From positions 62,001 to 126,000 of the forward strand of contig JAHBVJ010000024.1 in NCBI GenBank assembly GCA_019637615.1: a stretch of DNA of 64,000 nt, given 5' to 3'. Under the pieces are notes generated by a model. It saw only the letters and a list, made by a program, of their open reading frames with translations, was not told the origin of the DNA and did no database searches. Positions 8,850 to 17,244 of this stretch are shown piece by piece. The stretch's first letter is position 1. Every line of letters begins with the position of its first letter. Source of the DNA: Anaerolineae bacterium (GTDB lineage: Bacteria > Chloroflexota > Anaerolineae > Aggregatilineales > UBA2796). The translations under genes were made by a program, and so were the position numbers.

Positions 8850-9365
8850 TTACTCGGCTTCCGCTTCCTCTTCTGCGCCGCCGCTGCCTTCACCGAGTTC
8901 GCGATCCAGCATATACAGCCCCGGTGCGAAGTCCTTCACGCGGCGGAGTTTTTGCAGCGCGGTATCCACGACTTCTTCTTCCTCGACCTGCTCATCCACA
9001 AACCATTGGAGGAAACTGGCGGTGGCGTGATCATGTTCTTTAGTGGCGAGGTCAAGCAGCGCATTGATCGAGGCGGTCACGTTCTGTTCATGATGCAGCG
9101 CATCCTCAAACACAGCGAGTGGACTGCTCCATGTGGTCGTTGGTGCTGCCAGTGCCTTCAGGGTAACCCGTCCGCGCCGATGGTGGACGAAGTCGTAAAT
9201 CTTCATGGCGTGTACCATCTCTTCCTCGGCATGGTGGCGCATCCACGCGCTGAAGCCCGTCAAGGCTTCGGCTTCGAAATAGGCCGCCATCGATAGGTAG
9301 GTGGTAAAGGCGTACATTTCCATATTGATCTGATCGTTCAGGGCGGCAAGGACTGTGTCGTTCAT
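8850..9365 (-). CDS. ferritin
   Basis: A 171-residue iron-storage protein of the bacterial non-haem ferritin (FtnA-like) family, which oxidises Fe2+ and stores it inside a 24-subunit shell in the cytoplasm. Ligand motifs are visible: Glu in 'QINMEMYAFTTY', 'HHAEEEMVHAMK' (EExxH) and Glu residues in 'HHEQNV' and 'FVDEQVEEEE'. The last 20 residues are an acidic Gly/Glu-rich tail beyond the usual end. It is the last minus-strand gene before a convergent repeat-rich gap, 60 bases downstream of the histidine kinase gene, and could be read through from the two-component operon. Confidence 0.93.
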   Translation of the reverse strand: MNDTVLAALNDQINMEMYAFTTYLSMAAYFEAEALTGFSAWMRHHAEEEMVHAMKIYDFVHHRRGRVTLKALAAPTTTWSSPLAVFEDALHHEQNVTASINALLDLATKEHDHATASFLQWFVDEQVEEEEVVDTALQKLRRVKDFAPGLYMLDRELGEGSGGAEEEAEAE

Positions 9366-9425
9366 TGCTGTTCCTCACTGGAGTAAAACTAAAATTGCCG
9401 TTGCGGCGACAGTTTATCCCATCCC

Positions 9426-10961
9426 TTAGGCGTTCGTCACGATGCGGCGTTTTGAACTGCCAGTTTCGCTCATTGGCAGGGCGGGGAACCACACACTAAA
9501 CGCCGTGCCGAGTCCTTCTACGCTTTCTACGCTGATCGTGCCGCTGTGTGCCTCCACGATCTGCTTGGTGATGGTCAGCCCCAGCCCCGCGCCGCCTTTG
9601 CGCTGGCGGCTCTTATCGACTTGATAGAAACGTTCAAAAATGTGTGGCAAATCGTCGGCGGGGATGCCCTCGCCCGTATCGCGCACTTTGACCAGTACGC
9701 CGTTATCCTTGGTCGTCGCGATCAGGGCGATGCTGCCGCCAGCGGGCGTGTGCTTGATCGCGTTGTCGATCAGGTTGGTGAACACCTGAATCAGACGGTC
9801 GCCATCGCCAGCAATAGTCGGCAGCGCGGGCACTTCTACGTTCAATTTGACGCCATGATCGGCGGCTTTGGGCGCTAACCGTTCGCCTAGCCCGCACAGC
9901 AGATCGGAAAGCTTGATGGTCTGCTTAGTCATGTCGAAGCGTCCGGCCTCGACCCGCGCCAGATCGAGCAGTTCTTGCACCATGCGGTTCATACGTCCGG
10001 CTTCGTCATTGATGATCGATGCCGCCTTCTGTGCCGCCGCCGGATCGGACGCCACACCATCCATGATGGCTTGCGAAAAGCCCTGAATCGAAGTCAAGGG
10101 CGTGCGCAGATCGTGCGTGACATTCGCCAAAAAATCGCGTTGGGCTTGCTGCGCCGCCGTGACTTCATCGGTCATGTGGTTGAAGGCTTGCGCGACAGTG
10201 CGCACCTCGACGGGGCCTTTGACGGGCGCACGCTGGTCAAGGTTGCCTTTGGCGACGGCGGCGGCAGCTTCGGATACCTTCTTGAGCGGGGAAGCCACCG
10301 AGCGCGTGATGATCACCGCGAGAATCACCGCGACAAACATGCCCACCAAACCAGCCTGAATGAGAGGCGCGGTCAGCGTTTCGCCGTAATCATCCAGCAC
10401 CGCCGAGATCACTTCGGATTGGCGCGGCGGACGGAACGCTACGAAGTACGAATATTGACCGGAACGCAGCGACTCACCGACGAACATCCATGATGAACCA
10501 TCCGGGGAACGCAAGTCCCCCTGAATCAATGGGATGGAGGTGTCAACGTCCACTCCTGCTAATGGTTGACTGCTCGTCAATTGGATCGGGCTGCCGTTCG
10601 CGTAACGCGCAGGGCCGACGGCAGTATCATGCACAATACGTTGTTCGTCATCCACCAGCAGGAGGCGTACTTCTTGTTTGCGCCAGATGAAGACGCCGTT
10701 GGTCAAACTGTTCATAACACCCCGCTGACGGAGCACTGAACGATTGACTTTGATATTGGTCAGGGTTTGATTACTCTCCACCTGATCCACCATAAACATT
10801 GCTAACCGCTTGTTGATGTCGTCGCGCTCAGGCTGTGTGGTACTCTGGCGTGTTTCGAGGAAGACGAACAGCGCCGTCGTGATCGCCGCCAACGTCAGCA
10901 ACACAATCACGACGTAAGACAGGATCAGCCGTGTCTGAAGACTGGTAAATAGGCGTCTCAT
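9426..10961 (-). CDS. sensor histidine kinase
   Basis: A 511-residue membrane kinase. One helix at about residues 12-32 and another at 195-220 enclose an extracytoplasmic sensor domain of about 160 residues. A HAMP linker follows (215-270). The phospho-acceptor domain carries 'FLANVTHDLRTPLTSIQG' with His in 'THDLRTP', then the ATP-binding domain with N box 'NLIDNAIKHT', G1 'VRDTGEGIP' and G2 'GGAGLGLTI'. This is the WalK/PhoR/ResE layout. Its start overlaps the response regulator stop in an ATGA junction, so the pair is co-translated. The signal is unknown. Confidence 0.95.
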   Translation of the reverse strand: MRRLFTSLQTRLILSYVVIVLLTLAAITTALFVFLETRQSTTQPERDDINKRLAMFMVDQVESNQTLTNIKVNRSVLRQRGVMNSLTNGVFIWRKQEVRLLLVDDEQRIVHDTAVGPARYANGSPIQLTSSQPLAGVDVDTSIPLIQGDLRSPDGSSWMFVGESLRSGQYSYFVAFRPPRQSEVISAVLDDYGETLTAPLIQAGLVGMFVAVILAVIITRSVASPLKKVSEAAAAVAKGNLDQRAPVKGPVEVRTVAQAFNHMTDEVTAAQQAQRDFLANVTHDLRTPLTSIQGFSQAIMDGVASDPAAAQKAASIINDEAGRMNRMVQELLDLARVEAGRFDMTKQTIKLSDLLCGLGERLAPKAADHGVKLNVEVPALPTIAGDGDRLIQVFTNLIDNAIKHTPAGGSIALIATTKDNGVLVKVRDTGEGIPADDLPHIFERFYQVDKSRQRKGGAGLGLTITKQIVEAHSGTISVESVEGLGTAFSVWFPALPMSETGSSKRRIVTNA

Positions 10962-11638
10962 TTGGTTTCCAGCTTATAGCCTACACCCCATACCGTTTCA
11001 ATCGTGACCGTCGCGCCTTCTAGCTTATTGCGCACATGCGCCACATGCACGTCAACGGTGCGCGTCTGCCCGTAGAAATCGAAACCCCAGACTAGATCGA
11101 GCAGTTTTTCGCGGCTCAACACGATCCCTTCGTGCTGCGCCAGCGTCAGCAGCAGATCGAATTCCTTGGTGCGTAGCTCGATCTCGCGGTTGCCGACGTG
11201 TACCGAACGACGCGCCGGATCGATTAGCACATCGCCAACCTGCACCGCGCTGGCGACCTCATTCCGGCGCGGTTCCACGCGACGCAGGATCGCCTTAATG
11301 CGGGCGACCAATTCGCGCGGGTTGAAGGGCTTGGTCATATAATCGTCCGCGCCCAGTTCCAAGCCCACGATCTTGTCTACATCGTCGTCACGCGCCATCA
11401 GCATCAGGATCGGGACATCGGACTCGGCACGGATGCGCTTGCACACCTGCCACCCATCGATTTTGGGCAGCATCAGATCGAGCACAATCAAGGCAGGGTG
11501 GTCGTTCTTGAAGCGGTCAAGGGCGGCTTGACCATCCCGCGCGGTGAGGATACGGAAATTATCTTGCTGCAAGTACAAGGTGGCGAGGTCGAGGATGTTT
11601 TGCTCGTCATCCACCAGTAGAATCGTCTCGTTTGCCAT
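10958..11638 (-). CDS. OmpR/PhoB-family response regulator with atypical switch residue
   Basis: A 226-residue regulator: receiver domain (1-120) and winged-helix DNA-binding domain (about 130-225). The acidic pocket (Asp10, Asp11), phosphoacceptor Asp54 in 'VLDLMLPKIDGW' and Lys103 in 'DYMTKPF' are intact. The conserved switch Thr/Ser, normally 'MLTAR', is Met81 ('LMLMARDDD'). That residue usually couples phosphorylation to conformational change, so activation may be unusual or phosphorylation-independent. The gene is followed by its histidine kinase with an ATGA overlap, and its start lies inside the end of a small membrane-protein gene. Confidence 0.95.
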   Translation of the reverse strand: MANETILLVDDEQNILDLATLYLQQDNFRILTARDGQAALDRFKNDHPALIVLDLMLPKIDGWQVCKRIRAESDVPILMLMARDDDVDKIVGLELGADDYMTKPFNPRELVARIKAILRRVEPRRNEVASAVQVGDVLIDPARRSVHVGNREIELRTKEFDLLLTLAQHEGIVLSREKLLDLVWGFDFYGQTRTVDVHVAHVRNKLEGATVTIETVWGVGYKLETK

Positions 11639-11834
11639 TGGTGCTCCGCCACTTGGTCAGGTGATAGGCATAAAAAAGCGTCGTCAACAACGCCAAGATA
11701 GTCACCATCACGCCCGCCGCGCCGCTATCGGGGATCAGGGTCGTGAGACCGCCGATCACCATCGAGAGGCCGCCGATGACGCCCAAAATGGCGACGGGCA
11801 GCGGCACTGGTTTTTCAAACAACGCTTTGAACAC
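11607..11834 (-). CDS. small two-helix membrane protein, 75 aa
   Basis: The frame opens at 11858, but the GTG at 11834 has an AAGGAG site seven bases upstream and gives a convincing N-terminus. Two hydrophobic segments, 'PLPVAILGVIGGLSMVIGGL' and 'VMVTILALLTTLFYAYHL', end in a charged tail. It overlaps the response regulator start by 32 bases, so it would be the first gene of the two-component operon. No family is recognised. It might be an accessory sensor or membrane partner of the kinase, but that is position-based inference only. Confidence 0.6.
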   Translation of the reverse strand: MFKALFEKPVPLPVAILGVIGGLSMVIGGLTTLIPDSGAAGVMVTILALLTTLFYAYHLTKWRSTNGKRDDSTGG

Positions 11835-12023
11835 GGCCTTACTCCTTGAGTGTAGCACGCGGAGGTTAAGCGGTCGTGAGCAGGCGAGTTCTCCACGCGG
11901 GCTATTCGTATGCTAGGTAGTGTGCCACAGACGGAATTTCAACACAAGCCTAACTATTGGCTTACCGTGTCAGAGTTCGCTACAATGCGTGCTTAAGATT
12001 TCCAAAAAGCAGGTATACAGCGG

Positions 12024-14447
12024 GTGATGGTTGACGAGCTGGAAGCACTGGTAGGCTACGTATTTATTGTGGGTGGTCGCGCCGTCAGCGCAACGCCACC
12101 CGGTGCGCTCGTTGAGTTGCCGCCGCGTAAAGCCCCGCGCGGACGTGAACAGGATACTTTTTTCACGCTGATCACCCCTGCTGGCGCGGCGCAAGCACAA
12201 GCTGGCTTCTACGAGCAGATGGCAAAATTCGCCGCCGAATTGTATTTCCGCAGCAGCGGCAGCGTGACCAGCGGCCTGCGCGAAGCCATCAATGGCGTCA
12301 ATGGTCAGCTTATCGACCACAACAAGATCGCGGGGCAGCGGTATGCGCTGAACATCGGCTGTCTGGTGCTGCGCGGGCACGAAGTCTTCACGGCGCGCAC
12401 GGGCGAGTGCTTATGCCTGATCCGGCAGGATGACAGTTTCGTCACCTACCCTGAAAAGCTCAACGAACCGTATGCTGGCCCCGTGCTCGGTCACAGCCCG
12501 GTCTTGGATATTAAACTCTCGCGCCACGAAGTCACCAGCGGGCATGTGATGGTGCTGTCCGATCCCGGTTTCGGAGCCGCCGACCGCGAACGTCTCAACG
12601 TGGCGCTTGGTCAGGATGGCATCCAGAATGTGCTTGAGCAGTTGAAGCGGCTCGGCAGCCCGCAAGCACAAGCCATGACCGTCCAATTCACCTCCGCCGG
12701 ATCGCCCGATCCCGTATTGATGAACACGTCCAGCAATCTGCGCATCATTCGCTCATCAAATGCGCCGACCGCCAAATCCGGTCTGCTGCCACTGAACAAG
12801 CTCAAGGCACGCACGGGCGATCTGCCGTTAGTGACGCCGCCAGCACAAACGCCGCCTACGCCAACGCCAGTCGCTACCGTCACGCCAACCGCGCCTGTGA
12901 TCACGGAAGAAGCGCCGATCAAAACACCGCTCGGCGTGTCGCTCCCCGCCATCGAGCCACCGCCAGCCTCGCTGACGCCTAGCACGGAAGCCAGCCTGCT
13001 CGCGCCCATCGATGAGGACGCACCAACCGCCAGCGCGGAGATGGCTGCGGACGACGGAAGCAATCCGCTCACTGGCGAACAGGCGGAGACCACCGACGCC
13101 GAGACGACAACGTCGGAAGATGAGGCAGTGCTGCCGCCCAAACCGATCTCGGTCAAAGTGGTGGGCGCGACTGCCAATGTGCTAGAAAGAGTCGGGCAGG
13201 GCATGAACCGCGCCCTAGATCGGATGCTGCCCGAAGCGACCGAGAATGGCCCCAAAATCCCGTCGATGTTGGCGGCGGCGCTGGCGATCTTGATCCCCGT
13301 TGTGGTCGTCTTCGTGATCGTCGCCATGCGCCTGTCGCAGATCGATACCTCGCAGTTTGAGCAAATGGTGAACAGCGTGGTCACCGCTGCCGAGCAAGCC
13401 CGCACGATCCCCTTGGAAGACGAGAAAAACGCGCGGACGGCATGGCTAGGCGTCATGCAGCGGATTGAAGACGCCGAGAACACCACCGGACGTACCAACG
13501 ATCCCACCCTCGCGGCGATTCGCGGAGAAGCACAAGGCATCCTCGACCGTTTCGCCAAGGTTACGCGGCGCGAAATCGTGCCGCTGCGGGGCTTCGATGG
13601 GACAGTTTCTTTGAAGGGCGTGGTTGTCCGCGCTCAAACCGACATGTACACGCTTGATCTCGCCAACAGCGCGATCTGGCATGATCGGCTCAACCCCAAC
13701 GACAAGAGCATCGTCCGGCGCAGTTCGGCGGCGGTCGTGGTCAAGGGGCAAGCGGTGAGTTCGTTTTCCGTGCGCGATCTGGTGGATATGGCGTGGATGG
13801 CGGATGGCAGTTCCAAGAATCGGATCGTCGCGCTCGATTCGCAGGGCATTCTGGTCACCTATTCGCCCGTTTTTGCGCCCGCGACGGCAGTCCGCTTGAC
13901 GGGCGTCGAGCAGTGGGTCAAACCCGTCGCCATGACCGTATGGCGCGATCGGTTGTACGTGTTGGACGTGGGTGCAAACCAGATTTGGCGCTACACACCT
14001 GTCGGCGCATCCTACCCCAACCAACCGGACGCCTATTTCGAAACGCCGCCCGATCTGACGAATGCCGTCGATCTCGCCATCGACTCCACCCCCGGCAACG
14101 TCTACATCCTGTTTTCGGATGGCTCGATCAAGAAATACCTCGGCGGGACGGAGCAACCATTTGCCTATGGTGGAATGCCGGAAGACAGCTTGAAGGAAGG
14201 CGCGAAGATGTATCTTGATGCGGACTCAACCTTCCCCGCGCTGTACATCGTTGATCCGCGCGACTTTGCGATCTATCAGGTCACGCTGCGTGGTCAGTTC
14301 CAGCACCGTTTCAAGGCCAGCGATACACAAGCCTTCCGCAATCTGACGAGTGTATTCGTGGACGGGGATGATGTCTACGTAACGACCAGTACGATGCTGT
14401 ACTACTTCTCGATGGCGGATGTGCGTTTGAGCGCGCCGTCGCCTTAA
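12024..14447 (+). CDS. membrane protein with degenerate PP2C-like N-domain and propeller-like C-domain
   Basis: About 807 residues. The N-terminal 240 residues follow the PPM/PP2C phosphatase pattern: 'RGREQDTFFTLI' matches the first metal Asp motif and 'VMVLSDPGFG' matches 'LLLCSDG'. The 'DGMGG' motif is absent, and 'VGDSR' is replaced by 'RTGEC', so metal-dependent catalysis looks lost. A Pro/Thr/Glu-rich linker (about 265-390) leads to one membrane helix near residues 415-440. The outside part ends in repeated 'RLYVLDVGANQIWRY' and 'NVYILFSDGSIKKY' units, typical of NHL/beta-propeller blades. Start is GTG 12024 or ATG 12027. Function unknown; possibly a signalling scaffold linking an envelope sensor to a pseudophosphatase. 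Confidence 0.75.
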   Translation: MMVDELEALVGYVFIVGGRAVSATPPGALVELPPRKAPRGREQDTFFTLITPAGAAQAQAGFYEQMAKFAAELYFRSSGSVTSGLREAINGVNGQLIDHNKIAGQRYALNIGCLVLRGHEVFTARTGECLCLIRQDDSFVTYPEKLNEPYAGPVLGHSPVLDIKLSRHEVTSGHVMVLSDPGFGAADRERLNVALGQDGIQNVLEQLKRLGSPQAQAMTVQFTSAGSPDPVLMNTSSNLRIIRSSNAPTAKSGLLPLNKLKARTGDLPLVTPPAQTPPTPTPVATVTPTAPVITEEAPIKTPLGVSLPAIEPPPASLTPSTEASLLAPIDEDAPTASAEMAADDGSNPLTGEQAETTDAETTTSEDEAVLPPKPISVKVVGATANVLERVGQGMNRALDRMLPEATENGPKIPSMLAAALAILIPVVVVFVIVAMRLSQIDTSQFEQMVNSVVTAAEQARTIPLEDEKNARTAWLGVMQRIEDAENTTGRTNDPTLAAIRGEAQGILDRFAKVTRREIVPLRGFDGTVSLKGVVVRAQTDMYTLDLANSAIWHDRLNPNDKSIVRRSSAAVVVKGQAVSSFSVRDLVDMAWMADGSSKNRIVALDSQGILVTYSPVFAPATAVRLTGVEQWVKPVAMTVWRDRLYVLDVGANQIWRYTPVGASYPNQPDAYFETPPDLTNAVDLAIDSTPGNVYILFSDGSIKKYLGGTEQPFAYGGMPEDSLKEGAKMYLDADSTFPALYIVDPRDFAIYQVTLRGQFQHRFKASDTQAFRNLTSVFVDGDDVYVTTSTMLYYFSMADVRLSAPSP

Positions 14448-14448
14448 C

Positions 14449-15285
14449 TCACGATAGCGCGATCTTGCCGTTCACGATAATCGTGTCCGAAGGCGCATCA
14501 CTGCCCTTGGCAGGTTCCACGGTGATGCGTGCCCATGTGTAATTGTCAATCGGCTCCGTGATGTGGAAAAGATAGGCGGCTTTGCCCGTGTCATCAATCG
14601 TGAATGTACCCGCGCTGATGCGTGCTTCACCGCGCGTCAACCATAATTGATAGGTCGTATCCGACGCGAGCTTGGGCAACCCCTGTGCATACAGCAGCCC
14701 GATCTGGCTTTCCGCGTTCCACATCAAGACAGCGGTGGTTTTGCTGCTCTCCTCGGAAGGGGGCAGGCGTACCCAGCGTAAGCCATCCGTATTGGCGATC
14801 ACGAAAGCTTGATCTACTTGTTGCTGGTTCATCAATTGCGTGAGCAGTTCCGTCTGACGGCGGTTGAGGTCTTCCGTGCGCAAATACCAGAACGCATTCG
14901 TGAGAATCAGCGCGACGAGCGCCGCCGCCACCAGCCACATCGGGCGTAGCTGCCAGCGTCGAGGTGTCGGCGTGACCTGCAACGTCGTCGTGACGGCGGC
15001 AGGTGGCACACTTGGGCGGATTTCTACCGGCGCGGGCGTGGCGATAGCTGCCATCAAGCGATCACCGAGCGCGGCAGACGGCTCGATCTGCGGGACAGAC
15101 GCTCTCATTTCTGTTTGTAGACGCTGAAAATCTGCCAGTTGGAGGGCGGCATCCGGGCACGCGGGCAAGTTCGCTTCCACGAAACGCGTTTGTTCAGGAT
15201 CAGTCAACCCAAAAGCATACTCGGCAACGAGTTCTTGGATGTCATCACAATTTGGTATCGCGTCGGTCTGGTTATTGGGTCTCAT
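14449..15285 (-). CDS. anti-sigma factor, RskA/anti-sigma-K-like
   Basis: A 278-residue single-pass membrane protein, 43 bases downstream of an ECF sigma gene. The N-terminal about 70 residues match the sigma-binding region ('LVAEYAFGLTDPEQTRF', 'LPACPDAALQLADFQ') but lack the His and Cys residues of a zinc-binding anti-sigma domain. A membrane helix lies at about residues 113-133. The C-terminal about 130 residues match the RskA extracytoplasmic domain, with features such as 'YQLWLTRGEARISAGTFTID'. It would hold the sigma factor inactive at the membrane until an envelope signal releases it. Confidence 0.88.
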   Translation of the reverse strand: MRPNNQTDAIPNCDDIQELVAEYAFGLTDPEQTRFVEANLPACPDAALQLADFQRLQTEMRASVPQIEPSAALGDRLMAAIATPAPVEIRPSVPPAAVTTTLQVTPTPRRWQLRPMWLVAAALVALILTNAFWYLRTEDLNRRQTELLTQLMNQQQVDQAFVIANTDGLRWVRLPPSEESSKTTAVLMWNAESQIGLLYAQGLPKLASDTTYQLWLTRGEARISAGTFTIDDTGKAAYLFHITEPIDNYTWARITVEPAKGSDAPSDTIIVNGKIALS

Positions 15286-15328
15286 GAGTTGATTCTACAC
15301 TTCATACTATTGATCATTATACGTTCAT

Positions 15329-15898
15329 CTAAGACCTAGTAGATGTTTGTCGCGAAGATTCCATCCATAATTCACGCAATTTTTGTAATCCGGTACGCAA
15401 TCGCGTTTTGACTGTCCCTAAGGGCAGTTGCGTTTTGTTGGCGATGTCGCTATGACTCATACCCTGAAAAAAAGCCAGCTCAATCAACGAGGCTTGCTCA
15501 ATCGGCAACTGCGTCATCAAGGTATGCAGCATAATCCCGTCTTGCCAGCCCGAATCTTCCGGCAAAATCGTACGCTGTTCTTCGATCTCGTCAATCGAAT
15601 CCGAATGCAAGGCGGGTTGGCGCATCTCTTGCCGCAAACGATCAATCGCGGTGAAATGTGTGATCGCCAGTAGCCAATTCTTCAGATTGCCTTTCTTCGG
15701 ATCCCACTGCGTTTTTTGCCACCAAACCTTTAGCAGGGTATCTTGGGTCACCTCTTCAGCCAACGTCACATTATCTAAAATCCGGTAGGCAAGGCTGTAA
15801 ATGGCCTTCCCATACTGCTGATAAACAGCCTGAAATGCTTGCTGATCGCGCATGGCGATCCGATTCATGGTTTCAACATCATCGAACTGTGAAGGCAT
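15329..15898 (-). CDS. ECF-family RNA polymerase sigma factor
   Basis: A 189-residue sigma factor with region 2 ('AIYSLAYRILDNVTLAEEVT', 'DTLLKVWWQ', 'WLLAITHFTAIDRLR') and region 4 ('ASLIELAFFQGMSHSDIANK', 'LPLGTVKTRLRTGLQKL'). It resembles the SigK/ECF19-type group that pairs with RskA-like anti-sigma factors. The frame starts 18 bases earlier, but the ATG at 15898 has a GGAG site eight bases before it. The anti-sigma gene follows directly. Divergent from it is a secreted three-repeat protein that may be its target. Confidence 0.94.
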   Translation of the reverse strand: MPSQFDDVETMNRIAMRDQQAFQAVYQQYGKAIYSLAYRILDNVTLAEEVTQDTLLKVWWQKTQWDPKKGNLKNWLLAITHFTAIDRLRQEMRQPALHSDSIDEIEEQRTILPEDSGWQDGIMLHTLMTQLPIEQASLIELAFFQGMSHSDIANKTQLPLGTVKTRLRTGLQKLRELWMESSRQTSTRS

Positions 15899-16077
15899 GA
15901 CGTTCACTCCGCGCACGAGTCTAGCAAGTCACCGCATCCATGCAAAATGACTCATTCCAAAAACTCATCCGAACTGATAAATCCAAAATCATAAGTCCAA
16001 TCGATTAGCATGGTAGTGGGTGCGCACCCCATTTTCTCTGTGGATTGTGACCAAATCGCGAACGATAGGGAGTTTTC

Positions 16078-17163
16078 ATGTCTAAGTTCAGAACTTTACT
16101 CATCTTACTGGCAGTGACCCTAGCTTTCGGTTCTCTTTATGGCGTTGCTGCGCCCGCTACCGCTCAGAGTGCATCCTTGATTACGGTGATGACCTCGGAC
16201 ACGCTCGGTAAGTATCTCGCTGGTGAAAATGGGATGACGCTGTACAGCTTTCCCCCAGACGGCATCAACGAGAGTAACTGTTACGACAAGTGCGCCGAGG
16301 CGTGGCCTCCGCTCATCGTAGACAGCGCCGATAAAATCACGGCGGATGCAAGCATCCCCGGCACGTTTGGCACTGCCACCCGTAAAGATGGCAAGTTGCA
16401 GGTAAGCTACAACGGTATGCCGCTGTACTACTGGGCACGCGATGCCAAAGCCGGCGACACCACCGGTAACCGCGTCGGGCGCAACTGGTGGGTCGTCCCG
16501 CCAGCGACCGTGTACGCCGCCACGAATCCTAAACTTGGTTGGGTACTCGCTGGCTCCACGGGCATGACTCTGTACACCTTTAAAAAGGATACACCCGATA
16601 CCAGCAATTGCTACGATCAGTGCGCCACCAACTGGCCTCCGCTGACCGTCAAGAGCGAAGCCGATGTCGTACCCGGCATCAATTTGCTTGGCAAGCTCGG
16701 CACCACTACCCGCAAAGATGGCGCGATCCAGCTAACCTACAACGGTTGGCCTCTGTACTACTGGAAAGATGATAAGGCGCTCGGTGATGCCAATGGTGAG
16801 GGCGTCGGTGATGTGTGGTACAGCGTGCCCGTCGAGACGGTGGGCGTTGCCAGCAGCGCTGACATGGGCGATCATCTCGTTTCGTGGGACGGCATGACGC
16901 TGTACACGTTCGCCAAGGATAGCGCTGGCATGAGCGCTTGCTCTGGTGACTGTGTGAAGAACTGGAAGCCCTATACCGTCCGCGCTATTGACCGTCTTGC
17001 GGCGGGCACAGGCGTGATGGGCAAGTTGGGCACGATCACGCGGGAAGATGACAAGAGCTTGCAGGTGACCTATAACGACATGCCGCTGTACTTCTTCGCC
17101 AAGGACGTCAAGCCCGGCGATGCGTCAGGCGTCAGCGATGTGTGGCCTCTCGCCAAGCCATAA
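16078..17163 (+). CDS. secreted protein with three COG4315-type repeats
   Basis: A signal peptide (about residues 1-29, cleavage after 'APATAQ') precedes three repeats of about 110 residues. Each has 'GMTLYxF', a Cys pair ('NCYDKCAEAWPPL', 'NCYDQCATNWPPL', 'ACSGDCVKNWKPY'), then 'YNGMPLYYWxxDxKxGD'. These match the COG4315 repeat of predicted lipoproteins. The cleavage site here lacks a lipobox Cys, so the protein is probably released or held otherwise. Repeat three is the most diverged. A GGGAG site lies five bases before ATG. It is divergent from an ECF sigma/anti-sigma pair, a common arrangement for a sigma target. Biochemical role unknown; redox or metal binding has been proposed for relatives. 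Confidence 0.88.
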   Translation: MSKFRTLLILLAVTLAFGSLYGVAAPATAQSASLITVMTSDTLGKYLAGENGMTLYSFPPDGINESNCYDKCAEAWPPLIVDSADKITADASIPGTFGTATRKDGKLQVSYNGMPLYYWARDAKAGDTTGNRVGRNWWVVPPATVYAATNPKLGWVLAGSTGMTLYTFKKDTPDTSNCYDQCATNWPPLTVKSEADVVPGINLLGKLGTTTRKDGAIQLTYNGWPLYYWKDDKALGDANGEGVGDVWYSVPVETVGVASSADMGDHLVSWDGMTLYTFAKDSAGMSACSGDCVKNWKPYTVRAIDRLAAGTGVMGKLGTITREDDKSLQVTYNDMPLYFFAKDVKPGDASGVSDVWPLAKP

Positions 17164-17194
17164 CCAATTTCGGCTCTAGCGTTAGAGCTAATCA

Positions 17195-17235
17195 AACAGA
17201 AAGGAGCGTACCCCCCGTATGCGCTCCTTTCTGTT
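17195..17235. terminator. bidirectional terminator-like hairpin
   Basis: Perfect 14-base inverted repeat AACAGAAAGGAGCG / CGCTCCTTTCTGTT between two convergent genes (stops at 17163 and 17245). The loop is C-rich. The position suits termination from both sides. Confidence 0.75.
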
Positions 17236-17244
17236 GCGGCGTTC

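Noticed and set aside
12611..13558. 315-codon minus-strand frame
   Set aside because: Antisense to the PP2C-like membrane protein; low-complexity Ser/Val/Gly content and no start signal.
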